A stretch of DNA of 64,000 nt from Seinonella peptonophila (lineage in GTDB: Bacteria; Bacillota; Bacilli; Thermoactinomycetales; Thermoactinomycetaceae). Under the pieces are notes generated by a model. The model was given only the letters and a program-made list of their open reading frames with translations, did no database searches and had not been told where the DNA came from. A program made the position numbers and the translations under genes. Below are positions 8,494 to 17,482 of this stretch, piece after piece (the first letter of the stretch is position 1; each line of letters starts with the position of its first letter). The DNA lies in assembly GCF_900129355.1 (NCBI RefSeq), contig NZ_FQVL01000001.1, forward strand, positions 853,213-917,212, in the 5' to 3' direction.

Positions 8494-8748
8494 AAGACTA
8501 ATGAAAAACCGAATGAGCGAGTGGAGAGGTGACCGGCAAAGCTCCATTTCGGGTGCAACTTAGCGGAGAGGCAGCTGAAGCGGCACTTTCCTTTTGGGCA
8601 AACTGTTCGAGTCTCCGCAGGCTGATGCCGGAGGAGACGAGTTTTGCCCGGCCGCGAAGGCTGACAGAACGCGGACAGCCCTACATCTTTGCTAGCCTGG
8701 GTCGGAACGTCGCCGTGAACCACGATCACGCGGCTTTGTCTACAAGCT
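8494..8748. repeat. Type II intergenic element, copy a
   Basis: About 255 bp between two copies of a terminator hairpin. Read on the minus strand it begins CAGCTTGTAGACAAAGCC and ends GGTTTTTCATTAGTCTT, the same ends as the type I elements, but the GC-rich interior is different. The interior shares a 34-nt identical stretch (8636-8669) with the inverted copy at 20078-20111. The ORFs on both strands at 8451-8756 are not conserved as protein in the other copy. Confidence 0.85.
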
Positions 8749-8880
8749 GAAGCCAAATTGACTTTCTTTTTATCTTTTCATTTTCTTTGTATATAAAATG
8801 CCACATTTGTAGCTCTTTTGTGCCATGCTAAAAGTGATAGTCTTGTTATTCTATAATAGATAGAAAGGAGTTCATATTGG

Positions 8881-9699
8881 ATGCAAGATAAAATGTTAAA
8901 ATGGTTAATCTTGATTATCCCAACTGTTGTGATTGGTATATGGGAATATGTGCGGCATCGTTTTCTCCTCCCTTATATTTCTATGGAGCTGGGAAATTGG
9001 TTATCACCTCTTATCATTTTTGTGGTTACGATGACACTGCTCGTCCCTCTGTTCAGACGATATGAACATGTTCACGAACAGCTCAAACAGGAGAAAGCAG
9101 AAAAGGCGATATATCAAGAGCAAGAGCGGATCGCTCGACAACTCCATGATGGGATCGCCCAAACTTTGTTCTTATGCTCTGTTCAGGTAAAGCAGATGAA
9201 ACATCAAAACAATCCAAACCAATGGAATGATCTAGAGGAAAACTTGCGTGAAATTCACGATTATGTTCGATCTGCAATCTCGCATTTAAAGACAGAGACA
9301 TCTGCTTCCACTATCCGATTAAAAGAACAGATTCAAAATTTATCAGAACAATTTCAGCAACAAACTGCAATCTCTGTTCATCAACAATTAGATTTTACAG
9401 AAGAAATGTTTACAGAAAAAGAAAAGCATGAGTTAAGCTCATGTGTCCAAGAAGCATTGTTAAATGTGCAAAAACATGCACAAGCAACTCAAGTCTCAAT
9501 TGAACTTCAACCTCAGCATCAAGGATGGCGTTTAGAAATTACGGACAATGGTCAAGGCTTTCAAAGGAATCCATTTCAACAAGAACAGCGATTTGGTCTT
9601 CAGATCATGCAGGAACGGGTATCAGAAATAGGCGGTACATTATCATTCACCCGACAAAAAGAGGAAACTAAAATCATCATTGCGAAAGGAAAGATATAG
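8881..9699 (+). CDS. Sensor histidine kinase, NarL/LiaS group (HisKA_3)
   Basis: 272 aa. Two membrane segments (residues 8-25 and 38-58) with almost no extracytoplasmic domain. The DHp domain has the HisKA_3 phospho-acceptor motif ERIARQLHDGIAQTLF (His near residue 90), followed by an HATPase domain (N-box VQEALLNVQKHA, G-box ITDNGQGF, GLQIMQERV). AGAAAGGAG lies 13 nt upstream of ATG 8881. Such small intramembrane sensors usually sense the membrane or depend on partners. It abuts the response regulator gene with no gap. Confidence 0.9.
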   Translation: MQDKMLKWLILIIPTVVIGIWEYVRHRFLLPYISMELGNWLSPLIIFVVTMTLLVPLFRRYEHVHEQLKQEKAEKAIYQEQERIARQLHDGIAQTLFLCSVQVKQMKHQNNPNQWNDLEENLREIHDYVRSAISHLKTETSASTIRLKEQIQNLSEQFQQQTAISVHQQLDFTEEMFTEKEKHELSSCVQEALLNVQKHAQATQVSIELQPQHQGWRLEITDNGQGFQRNPFQQEQRFGLQIMQERVSEIGGTLSFTRQKEETKIIIAKGKI

Positions 9700-10338
9700 A
9701 TGTCTGCTCGATATCGAATTTTAATCTGTGATGATCATAAACATGCTCGTAAGGCAATGCAACTGATCTTATCCAGCGATCCTTCATTTGAAATCATAGG
9801 TGAGGCTACAAATGGTCGGGAAGCTATCCAGCTCACTCAGGAAATGCAACCTGATGTAATCTTAATGGATATCAACATGCCTACCCTTAATGGTCACCAC
9901 ACGACCAAAGTGATTAAAGATCGCTTTCCACAGGTTAAAATAGTAATGGTGACCGTCTCCGACGATGCCTTGGATTTGTTTGAAGCATTAAAAAAGGGGG
10001 CTCAAGGCTATCTATTAAAAAATCTAAATACCGATATCTGGATCGAATATCTTCATTCATTAATGGAAGACGACGAATCCATGTCACCTGAAGTAGCACA
10101 TCGAATTATACAGGGATTTCATCAAACATCTGAACATAAATCTGTATCCTCTCTGACGCAACGGGAGCAAGAAGTACTATGTCTTGTAGTAAAAGGTTGG
10201 AGCAATAAAGAAATCGCATCCACCTTGACCATCTCCGAATATACAGTCAAAAACCATTTAAAAAATATTATGCAGAAACTTCAATTAAAAAACCGGGTTC
10301 AATTAACCCGATATGCCTATGAACAAGGGCTGGTCTAA
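9700..10338 (+). CDS. Response regulator, NarL/LuxR family
   Basis: 212 aa. Receiver domain (1-120) with the acidic pair DDH, phospho-acceptor Asp in VILMDINMPTLNG, the Thr/Ser switch (VTVSDDA) and Lys in KKGAQGYLLKN. The C-terminal LuxR HTH is LTQREQEVLCLVVKGWSNKEIA, then EYTVKNHLKNIM. Starts directly after the kinase stop. The convergent gene pair downstream ends 2 nt away, so its targets cannot be read from position alone; the upstream region of the transporter genes at 10-14 kb would be candidates. Confidence 0.92.
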   Translation: MSARYRILICDDHKHARKAMQLILSSDPSFEIIGEATNGREAIQLTQEMQPDVILMDINMPTLNGHHTTKVIKDRFPQVKIVMVTVSDDALDLFEALKKGAQGYLLKNLNTDIWIEYLHSLMEDDESMSPEVAHRIIQGFHQTSEHKSVSSLTQREQEVLCLVVKGWSNKEIASTLTISEYTVKNHLKNIMQKLQLKNRVQLTRYAYEQGLV

Positions 10339-10340
10339 TA

Positions 10341-10823
10341 TCAGTGATGATGCCCTGATCCGTTCATTTGATGACTTGGTTGATCTGTTTCAGACTTCAG
10401 TTCCTGCTCAGACACATGTCCCACAACCACCATTTTGACTGGCATGACATGCATTCCATGAGCTGTGACATGGGTCTGTATATAATAAACACCATCGCCT
10501 GGGAATGAATTTTTAACTGTATACACACCGTTTTGTTCATGTTGGGCTTTGATCTTTTTTCCTTTGTTTAGTTGATCTTTTTTCCATATTTCAAATTGAA
10601 CATCACTTGCATCATCAATTGCAGCTTTTCCTTGTTGTAAGTGGACTTGTAACACATATTCTTTTTTAGGTTCAAGCTGCGAAGGAACTTGAATCCCAAC
10701 CTCAATCGGCTGCATAAATGATGTCTGTTGCTTTGGATCTTGTGTTGCTTTGTCTCCCTTTGATGAGCATGCTGTCGAAACTATCATCATGGTTACAAAC
10801 ACTCCGATCATCCATTTCCACAA
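10341..10823 (-). CDS. YtkA-like (FixH-type) lipoprotein
   Basis: About 160 aa. Start is TTG 10823, which has AAGGAGGG 9 nt upstream; the longer ORF reaching back into the PepSY gene lacks a site. N-terminal signal with lipobox VSTACSS (Cys is the lipidation site), then an all-beta YtkA-like domain (about 45-140: EVGIQVPSQLEPKKEYVLQV ... GDGVYYIQTHVTAHGMH) and a His-rich tail (MNGSGHHH). His and Met residues suggest extracellular metal binding, possibly copper, which is inference. It follows the PepSY protein gene and is probably in the same transcript. Confidence 0.75.
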   Translation of the reverse strand: MWKWMIGVFVTMMIVSTACSSKGDKATQDPKQQTSFMQPIEVGIQVPSQLEPKKEYVLQVHLQQGKAAIDDASDVQFEIWKKDQLNKGKKIKAQHEQNGVYTVKNSFPGDGVYYIQTHVTAHGMHVMPVKMVVVGHVSEQELKSETDQPSHQMNGSGHHH

Positions 10824-10837
10824 CTTAATCTCCCTCC

Positions 10838-12277
10838 TTATCCAAACCATCTTGTAAGTGGTATCCATCTGCTAATTACGAAATAATCCAACAAGAACAC
10901 CCCGAGAATCGATATCCCAACTAAAGGCATCACCAATCCAAATCCAAGCATCAGAAAGAAGACGATTCTTGTTTTATTGCGGTCCAGTGATCGGGCTGGT
11001 GCTCCCAATTTACCAGTTGTTCTCCGTTTCCACCACATGATATAAGAACTGATTACGATTCCAACTATCCCAATACAGACGATCAGACCCAATATTTGAT
11101 TAGTCAGCCCAAACAATCTTCCTTCATGAAAGGCAATGCCTACCTCAATCCATTGTGCAAGCCAACCAAAATCACGAAACCTTACATCGCTTAAAATAGC
11201 TCCACTATATTGATCCACATGGATTGTAGCGAGTTTAGTAGGATGTTCTGAATGCGATAGAGTATAAACACCTTCTGCATTTTCTGGAAACGAGATCGTA
11301 TATGGCTTCTTGATTTTTTGTTGCTTTGCAATCTCCTCGATTTGATCTATGCCAAGGGGAACATAATTCCCTTTTGACGATACTGGTACTGGTAGATTCT
11401 CATTACTCCAAGGTATATTTTTAGCAATCTCTTTCGTATACGTAATCGAATCCGGTTTTTCCTCAAAACTATTTGCATATTTGGGTTTTACTGCCCATTG
11501 ATTGATTTCTTCACCCAATACACCTGACCAAGGAAGACCTGTCGCAATAAAACTTAAAATAAGCAGCGAAAACCAAAAAGCAGGAACAGCATGCATATCT
11601 CTCCAAAACGTTCTACCTGTTCTTTTCAGTCTAGGCAAAAGAGTTCCCCAGATCGCTGCTTTTTTTCTTGGAAACCATAAATAAAGCCCCGTCGCGAGTA
11701 ATATAGCTGCCCAACAAGCAGTTAACTCTACCCAACGATTGGCGGGAGTGCCTCCGATCCACAATTCACTATGAATTTTTTTGAAAATCTCTGTAAATCG
11801 ATCATCTTCCTTTAATGTTCCTTGGATTTGCCCATTATATGGATTGATATAGACGGAAACACTCTTTCCTCCTTGGATCAGTCCAATTTCGGTTGTACGC
11901 TTTGGATCATGATAAATTGTAAATGATGTAACTGAGCTTTTTGGATAGCTCTTTTTCACCTTCTTCACTTGCTCAGAAGGGGATAGTGTAGATGAACCTT
12001 GTTCATGAACATAATATTTGTCTTTATAGATAATCGATTCAATTTGGGGCTTAAATAAATAAGTCGCCCCACTAATCGCTAATATAATTAAAAATGGAGT
12101 AAATATAATTCCAGCATAAAAGTGCCATCTCCAAACGACTTGATAGAAAGAAGTCGATCCTCCTTCTTTTTCTCTTCTCAGCAAATGACCCAAATCCTCT
12201 CTCTTAACATTGCTGCCCATTTCGATTTCATATTCTATACAAATAAGTGGGCAATAAAAATAGCCCTTTTGGGCCAT
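10838..12277 (-). CDS. PepSY-associated TM (PiuB-like) membrane protein
   Basis: 479 aa with four membrane segments (near 55, 205, 250, 400) and PepSY-type extracytoplasmic domains between them, as in the PepSY_TM family often linked to iron or copper uptake and to flavoprotein reductase activity. Motifs include WRWHFYAGIIFTPFLIIL, HSELWIGGTPANRWVEL, and HEGRLFGLTNQILGL. AAAGG lies 9 nt before ATG 12277; a more internal start at MGSNVKRED is possible. It overlaps the out-of-frame 5' extension of the YtkA-like gene. Confidence 0.8.
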   Translation of the reverse strand: MAQKGYFYCPLICIEYEIEMGSNVKREDLGHLLRREKEGGSTSFYQVVWRWHFYAGIIFTPFLIILAISGATYLFKPQIESIIYKDKYYVHEQGSSTLSPSEQVKKVKKSYPKSSVTSFTIYHDPKRTTEIGLIQGGKSVSVYINPYNGQIQGTLKEDDRFTEIFKKIHSELWIGGTPANRWVELTACWAAILLATGLYLWFPRKKAAIWGTLLPRLKRTGRTFWRDMHAVPAFWFSLLILSFIATGLPWSGVLGEEINQWAVKPKYANSFEEKPDSITYTKEIAKNIPWSNENLPVPVSSKGNYVPLGIDQIEEIAKQQKIKKPYTISFPENAEGVYTLSHSEHPTKLATIHVDQYSGAILSDVRFRDFGWLAQWIEVGIAFHEGRLFGLTNQILGLIVCIGIVGIVISSYIMWWKRRTTGKLGAPARSLDRNKTRIVFFLMLGFGLVMPLVGISILGVFLLDYFVISRWIPLTRWFG

Positions 12278-12303
12278 AAAAGGTAGCCTTTCAGCACTTC
12301 GGA

Positions 12304-13500
12304 TTAATCTGAGAACTCTTTTAGATGAGTCATCTTCTGCTTGATTGAATTTTTTTTATGTCGATAAAATAACCATAAGATTACCAATACACCGATCAGT
12401 GTAAAATCTGCAAAGAACCAATAAACGACCGTTACTGGGAAATAATCTAATAATAGCCCTCCTACAAACAGAAAAAAAAATGTTCCGATTCCGTTCGCAA
12501 CTGCATTATAAACCGCAATCGCCGTTGTTTGAACAGTTTGAGGTGCTAAGTACCCAACCATCTGTACAGAGGCAGGAATAAACAAGCCGATTGAAAAGCC
12601 TTGGAGAGATGTAATCCAAGGTACCCAATTTACAGGTATCGCAATTGCATAAGAGTAGTACTGAATCGCGGAAAGAACAGCTGAGGATAATATAATCGGT
12701 AGATAACCATATTTGCCAATCAACCTACTCGCCACTTTCATAAAAGGAGCTTCACTTCCCGCCCCTATTAAGAAACAGACACCAACGCCCGCTAATGTAC
12801 CACCCACAAATTGATAGAAAATGCCAAAAAAGTTGTTATTCGCAAGCATGGGGCCGAGTACACAAAAAGTAGCAACTAAAAAGAGTAAGTAAGCAGGCAA
12901 GCGAAATAAAACTCTTAAATCTTGCCACATTTGACTTTGTTCCCTTGGTAAAGGTTCTGCATAGGGGAGATACCAACTGAGCAAAGCTACAATCATTAAG
13001 GCAAAGGCATAAAGATAGAATATGGCTAACAGCGAAGTATATCCACCTAACCAACCCATTAACCAAGCAGCCAATGCGAAACTAATGGCGCCCCAGAGAC
13101 GAAAATCGCCATAATTTTTTTCAATTTTTTTTGTAAAGCTTACAACTAAACTATCTGATAAGGGGTTGATTGCACTCTGAAAGACGGAAAATAGAATAAA
13201 CAAGAGCATAATAATCGAAAATTGATGTGTAAAAGATAGAAATAGTAAAGTGACAGCACTCATTAACGAAGTGATGATCAAGATCAGATGTGGCTTCTGA
13301 AAAAAATCATTGATCAATCCCCAAATCGGCTGAAACACCATTAATAACAGTGGAGAGATCGACATCATGACGCCCATCTCAAGCCCTGAAAAGTGTTGTT
13401 CTTTTAAATAAATCCCAAGCATTGGATAAAAAATTCCATATCCAGCGTATAAGAAAAAAAAGAAGGCGCTAATGATAAATGAATGTCTATGATGGGTCAT
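12304..13500 (-). CDS. MFS transporter (MFS_1_like / nucleoside-type group)
   Basis: About 398 aa, 12 membrane segments. Start MTHHRHSFIISAFFFFLYAG at ATG 13500 has GGGAGA 7 nt upstream; the 14-codon longer ORF has none. Features fit the MFS_1_like group: GIFYPMLGIYLKEQ in TM1, PIWGLINDFFQKPH at the first cytoplasmic loop and the C-terminal half starting LRVLFRLPAYLLF. The substrate is unknown. It lies downstream of a methyltransferase gene on the same strand with a gap of 44 nt. Confidence 0.85.
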   Translation of the reverse strand: MTHHRHSFIISAFFFFLYAGYGIFYPMLGIYLKEQHFSGLEMGVMMSISPLLLMVFQPIWGLINDFFQKPHLILIITSLMSAVTLLFLSFTHQFSIIMLLFILFSVFQSAINPLSDSLVVSFTKKIEKNYGDFRLWGAISFALAAWLMGWLGGYTSLLAIFYLYAFALMIVALLSWYLPYAEPLPREQSQMWQDLRVLFRLPAYLLFLVATFCVLGPMLANNNFFGIFYQFVGGTLAGVGVCFLIGAGSEAPFMKVASRLIGKYGYLPIILSSAVLSAIQYYSYAIAIPVNWVPWITSLQGFSIGLFIPASVQMVGYLAPQTVQTTAIAVYNAVANGIGTFFFLFVGGLLLDYFPVTVVYWFFADFTLIGVLVILWLFYRHKKNSIKQKMTHLKEFSD

Positions 13501-13544
13501 ATCCGTCTCTCCCATTGTTGTCATCATTCTTTTTGTTTTCATAT

Positions 13545-14288
13545 TTATTTAAGTATATTTTTCACAGCTGAGATCAATAAAAACATGGGTCTTCGGTTTT
13601 CATCTTTCATTTCGGGGATTTCTGCTAGCATTTCTTCAGACGGCCTAGGCTCCTCTACTGCTTGAATCTGAAAACCAACCTGAATTAAATCGTTCAAGTA
13701 AGTGGAAATGGTTCGATGATACTTTATAACGTTCTCAGCTAAAAAGGTTGTCTCACGGACTCCCTCTAATTGATAGTGATCAATGGGCCAATGCAATCTG
13801 TTTCCATGTTCATCATAGTACCAGTCCTGCTCATTTCGAGAGGTAAAAATTGGATGCTCAACTGAAAAGACAAAGATACCACCAGGTTTTAAATATGAAA
13901 AAACCTTTTTACATATTTCTTCAAAAGACTTAACATAATGAAAAGCCAAGGAACTGATGATAACATCAAATTGTTCAGCAGAAAAATGGATATCTTCCAA
14001 TGGCATATTTAGATACGAAATATAGGGATCATCTGTCATTTCTCGAGCTTTATGCAACATTTTTTCTGAAATATCGACACCGATTACTGAATTCGCTTTC
14101 TGCTCACGAGCATAACGACAGTGCCAACCAAACCCACACCCCAAATCAAGCACATTTTGGTTTTCTAAATTGGGCAACAAAGACTTAAATACATACCATT
14201 CCCCTGCTCCTGAAAGCCCTTTAACTGATCGAACCATTTTTTTATATTCAGAAAAAAAATTTGGATCATCATACTTATTTTGCTTCAT
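13545..14288 (-). CDS. Class I SAM-dependent methyltransferase
   Basis: 247 aa from ATG 14288 (AAGGAG 9 nt upstream). Motif I is VLDLGCGFGWHCRYA near residue 50, motif II VIGVDISEKML, motif IV FDVIISSLAFHYV, followed by LKPGGIFVFSVEHP. Cytosolic small-molecule methyltransferase of the Methyltransf_11/25 type. It probably shares a transcript with the MFS gene downstream, hinting at modification plus export of a compound, which is inference. Confidence 0.88.
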   Translation of the reverse strand: MKQNKYDDPNFFSEYKKMVRSVKGLSGAGEWYVFKSLLPNLENQNVLDLGCGFGWHCRYAREQKANSVIGVDISEKMLHKAREMTDDPYISYLNMPLEDIHFSAEQFDVIISSLAFHYVKSFEEICKKVFSYLKPGGIFVFSVEHPIFTSRNEQDWYYDEHGNRLHWPIDHYQLEGVRETTFLAENVIKYHRTISTYLNDLIQVGFQIQAVEEPRPSEEMLAEIPEMKDENRRPMFLLISAVKNILK

Positions 14289-14420
14289 GGTTATTGTCTC
14301 CTTATACATTTGTTATCCATTTTAATCATTAACTAATATCAAAATCTTCCATTTTATAACACTCGATTAGCAATAAATATTTTACTATATTAACGCTTAT
14401 GATGGGGAGTTAATATAAAG

Positions 14421-15635
14421 ATGAAGTCTTTTACATTATTAAAAAATAAGCCCTTTCTGCTTATATGGATATCAGAAATATTTGGCGTATTAGGCTTTTC
14501 CATGTTTCTCATCACCCTTTCATGGTATGTCGTGGATCAACTTCACCTTTCTCAAAATCTTGGTTTAGTATTTGCCGTCTCGTCCGTTCCTCGTCTTTTT
14601 ACAATGGCACTAGGTGGCGTTTTAGCAGATAAAGTGCAAAAATCACAGATTATGTTTGTGAGTGGAATGGTTCAAACAGCTTTATTAGGTATTCTACTCT
14701 TTTTATTTATAAATGGTTCGTTAACCTTTACATCGATACTCATCATCTCTTTCTGTTCTGGTTTTACAGATGGTATTTTTTATCCTGCTCTCTCATCTTC
14801 TATCCCCAACCTTGTTAAAAAGGCAGAGTTACAATCTGCAAATACATTGATTCATAGTACACAGGAGTTTGTCTTCTTGATCGGGCCAGTGATCGCAGGT
14901 ATGCTTATTTCTTATTATTCTTATGCAGCAACTTTTGGGGTTGGTATGATTGCAATGTTTATTCATGCAATCACAGTTCATCCTGCTATTATCCAAGATC
15001 CAAAGCCGAATCACTCAGACAAAGGAATTCACTTTATAAATGAGTTTCGAGAAGGGCTACATTATGTGTTTGAATCCCCCATCTACAAAACGGGTATTTC
15101 AATCGTCATTGTAGTAAATCTCTTTGTGTTTGGCCCTATTCTATTAAGCTTCCCCATCATTACAAAAGAATTATCAGGAACTGCTCTACAACTGAGCTTT
15201 CTAGAAAGTGGATTTTCGATTGGCTCATTAATTGCTACCTTATTTTTACTCTTTGTAGCACTACAAAAAAAACGTGGCAAATGGATATTCTTTTTTCTAT
15301 TTTCAAGCCTTCTATGCCTACTTATATTTAGTCAAGTAGAAAGTTTATATATCTTAATTTTCATGGGAAGTCTCATTGCCTTTAGTGCTTTTATGGTATT
15401 TTTACCCACAGACGTGATCATTCAAGAACGAACTGATCCTGCAAAAATGGGACGGGTAATGGGGATCGTCTTCCTATCGCAAACCGCTTTTGACCCGATC
15501 AGTCAATCGATTATATCTTTTCTAATGACCGCAGGATATTCGATTCGTACTATCTTATCTTTTTCAGCCGTCATTGGTCTTCTGGTTAGCTTCTTGATTC
15601 TTTTTCGAGCAAAAGCCTGGCGTTCTCTTCAATAA
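14421..15635 (+). CDS. MFS efflux transporter (MefA/macrolide-efflux-like)
   Basis: 404 aa with 12 membrane segments. MKSFTLLKNKPFLLIWISEI and the loop motif GGVLADKVQKSQIM are typical of the MFS_3 group to which Mef macrolide efflux proteins belong. TGGGGAG lies 11-12 nt before the ATG. Divergent from the methyltransferase-MFS pair. The substrate is unproven; many such proteins in Bacillales have no known drug. Confidence 0.85.
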   Translation: MKSFTLLKNKPFLLIWISEIFGVLGFSMFLITLSWYVVDQLHLSQNLGLVFAVSSVPRLFTMALGGVLADKVQKSQIMFVSGMVQTALLGILLFLFINGSLTFTSILIISFCSGFTDGIFYPALSSSIPNLVKKAELQSANTLIHSTQEFVFLIGPVIAGMLISYYSYAATFGVGMIAMFIHAITVHPAIIQDPKPNHSDKGIHFINEFREGLHYVFESPIYKTGISIVIVVNLFVFGPILLSFPIITKELSGTALQLSFLESGFSIGSLIATLFLLFVALQKKRGKWIFFFLFSSLLCLLIFSQVESLYILIFMGSLIAFSAFMVFLPTDVIIQERTDPAKMGRVMGIVFLSQTAFDPISQSIISFLMTAGYSIRTILSFSAVIGLLVSFLILFRAKAWRSLQ

Positions 15636-15972
15636 TAAACGAATGATATGGAGAAATAAGATCGGATAATGAAAATGAGCGAAGGTGTAGATGACATAGA
15701 TAACCTCCAAGAGATTGATATTGTGTTAAATTTCTACATAATAATATTTTATAATCTAATAAAAAGAAAGCCCGAATAGGGTGTATTTTGAAAGGTTACA
15801 ATTGTCGGGTATCAGGTGAGCTGGGCCTGCCAAAGTAGCGCGGAGCCGGATGACGAATTACATAAACTTGCATAAAAAAGGAGGGATGGAGAGAAGTAGT
15901 TAAAATTAGACAGGTCATATGTGATAGAGCGAACCAGATAGCCCGCTCTATCAATTATCTTACGTCACTTTA
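15636..15972. other. Intergenic region with one terminator and unassigned GC-richer segment
   Basis: No ORF is supported. A palindrome GATAGAGCG...CGCTCTATC at 15923-15952 is a plausible terminator for the minus-strand GNAT gene. The part at 15790-15860 (GGGTATCAGGTGAGCTGGGC ... GCGGAGCCGGATGACG) is richer in G and C than its surroundings and looks like a decayed foreign fragment. Its GAGCCGGATGA word is reminiscent of group II intron domain V, but the pairing partner is missing. Confidence 0.4.
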
Positions 15973-16770
15973 TCATAAATAATCTTCTGTTTTCCTAGCA
16001 ACATAATAGTAAATAGATTCATCTGAAAATCGATTCTTCAGTAAGTCAAATACTTCCCAATTCAAATGTAAAAGTTGATGAAAGATGGATCTAGTAAAGA
16101 ATCGCCAAGAGTGCGTCTCTTTATTTGAACGAATCGTTGAAAAATTGGATGGAATTGGGATTAGAACATAAGTAGATTTATTTAGAATTTCTGGCTCCAA
16201 TTGATCTTGTGTTCGATTTTTATGATCAATCATATAAGTATGATTGATACTAGTATCAAGCTGTTCAGCGAGATGACTTGACTGTGTATGAGTAATATTC
16301 CAATGTGCTAAAAAACGATCAATTGGTAGTTTTGATTGATTATTTTCATAGCAATTTATAAGATATTCGGTAACAACAGCCCCCATCTTATGTAGATATA
16401 GATGAGCATTGATGCTTTCTAATGGCTCAAATGTCCAGATTATTTCATCATATCCTAATTCTAATGCTTCTAACTGGAGGCGCTTCATCAATGCCTCTCC
16501 AATTTTTTGTTGTCGATAATCAGAGCGTACACCGATATTCTGTAAGATCAGATATACTTGTTTTTGCTGGTAACCAGGAAAGCTATAGAGATAGCCTACA
16601 CATTGATCCTTCACATAAGCACCAAGAATAATTCCGCCATGTGCTGCTATAAATTTCATATGATCTAATGCGACTTCCCCATCATCTGGCCATAGCGCTT
16701 TGCGTAATTTCGCAAGATTCTTTAATTCTTTATATGTGTTGACTTTTCGTATTTCCACATTATGGATCAT
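15973..16770 (-). CDS. GNAT-family acetyltransferase (COG3375-like)
   Basis: 265 aa. The GNAT core occupies residues 5-140: acetyl-CoA binding loop around QNIGVRSDYRQQKIGEALMK (Q/R-x-x-G-x-A/G motif as QQKIGEA). The C-terminal 120 residues form an extension seen in COG3375-type predicted acetyltransferases. No substrate can be named. Its transcript probably ends at the palindrome at 15923-15952. Confidence 0.75.
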   Translation of the reverse strand: MIHNVEIRKVNTYKELKNLAKLRKALWPDDGEVALDHMKFIAAHGGIILGAYVKDQCVGYLYSFPGYQQKQVYLILQNIGVRSDYRQQKIGEALMKRLQLEALELGYDEIIWTFEPLESINAHLYLHKMGAVVTEYLINCYENNQSKLPIDRFLAHWNITHTQSSHLAEQLDTSINHTYMIDHKNRTQDQLEPEILNKSTYVLIPIPSNFSTIRSNKETHSWRFFTRSIFHQLLHLNWEVFDLLKNRFSDESIYYYVARKTEDYL

Positions 16771-16917
16771 CTATCATCACCACTTTATGCTCCTCTCAAA
16801 GAAAAAGTGAGCTTCACCTCACTTTATCATTCATTATATTCATTCCGATTCAGCTATTCAAAAGATCGATAACTATCCTTTATAATGAAGGAAATATGGG
16901 GTACTGGGTTAATTGTC

Positions 16918-16947
16918 TTGACGCAACAACTTTCAATAAAGTAATAT
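16918..16947 (+). promoter_or_regulatory. SigA-type promoter of the candidate ncRNA
   Basis: TTGACG (16918-16923), 18-nt spacer, TAATAT (16942-16947). Both hexamers are one base from consensus. There is no ORF downstream before the terminator at 17331. Confidence 0.65.
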
Positions 16948-16953
16948 TTAGAT

Positions 16954-17371
16954 ATTCAAGGTAGTTTACCCGTATTTCGGGTTTCGCATATGCGGAGAGA
17001 CCGGAGGCATTCATGACCTAGCGTTCTCGTAATCAGCACGGAACGGGATATGAATTCTTAGGAGCCCATATGGTCAAGCGATGTACTTAGCCGGCTGAAG
17101 CCGGCGACAATGACTTTCGAATATTTTTCACGGCCCCTGCTTAGATACCTCCTCGAATCCCATGGATATGGGCTTCAATCATCAAGGGGAGGACTGGACA
17201 GAACGAACACAGAATCTGTCTGGTACCGATACGGGCATCCCTTGTCGTTTTGCTATGTAACGATTGAACGTATGGTCGTCGCATTTTAAAAACAGCAATG
17301 GGACTGTTCGGGCACAGCGCCGTGCGAAGAGACAGGTCGACCCTGAGGGGTCGGCCTGTTCTCATTTTTTA
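16954..17371 (+). ncRNA. Candidate structured non-coding RNA of about 410 nt
   Basis: A GC-richer stretch without a credible ORF lies between a good promoter and a strong terminator. Local hairpins are dense: ACCCG-tattt-CGGGT (16968), CGCATATGCG (16986), GCCGGC-tgaa-GCCGGC (17093), CCCAT-ggat-ATGGG (17158), GCAC-agcgcc-GTGC (17313). CCTAGCGTTC pairs with GAACG and with CTTAGG further on, giving nested long-range stems. It does not match tmRNA, class B RNase P RNA, SRP RNA or 6S RNA as I know them. A right-end relic of an IS605-type element (omega RNA) is an alternative. Confidence 0.5.
17331..17370 (+). terminator. Strong Rho-independent terminator
   Basis: GACAGGTCGACCC-tgag-GGGTCGGCCTGTTC hairpin followed by CATTTTTT. 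It ends the candidate ncRNA and is well separated from the hsp20 gene downstream. Confidence 0.9.
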
Positions 17372-17482
17372 ATGACCTCCTTTTCATAACTTTTTGATTA
17401 ACATTTCATCAAATGTGTGAATATCCTGATCTATATTCGACAGACTATAGATCGTATTCAACTTTAGACTGGAGGTAATCGA

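Noticed and set aside
8451..8756. ORFs of 73 and 101 aa on both strands inside the type II element
   Set aside because: They come from GC-rich DNA with few stops; the inverted copy at 19984-20252 keeps DNA similarity but not the same protein.
15790..15860. Possible group II intron domain V (GAGCCGGATGA)
   Set aside because: The complementary arm and the GNRA-like loop of domain V are not found downstream, and no reverse-transcriptase remnant is nearby.
16954..17371. tmRNA, RNase P RNA, SRP RNA or 6S RNA
   Set aside because: Conserved landmarks of each (tRNA-like ends, GAGGAAAGTCC, the GGTAA-type Alu/S motifs, a single long bubble hairpin) are absent on both strands.
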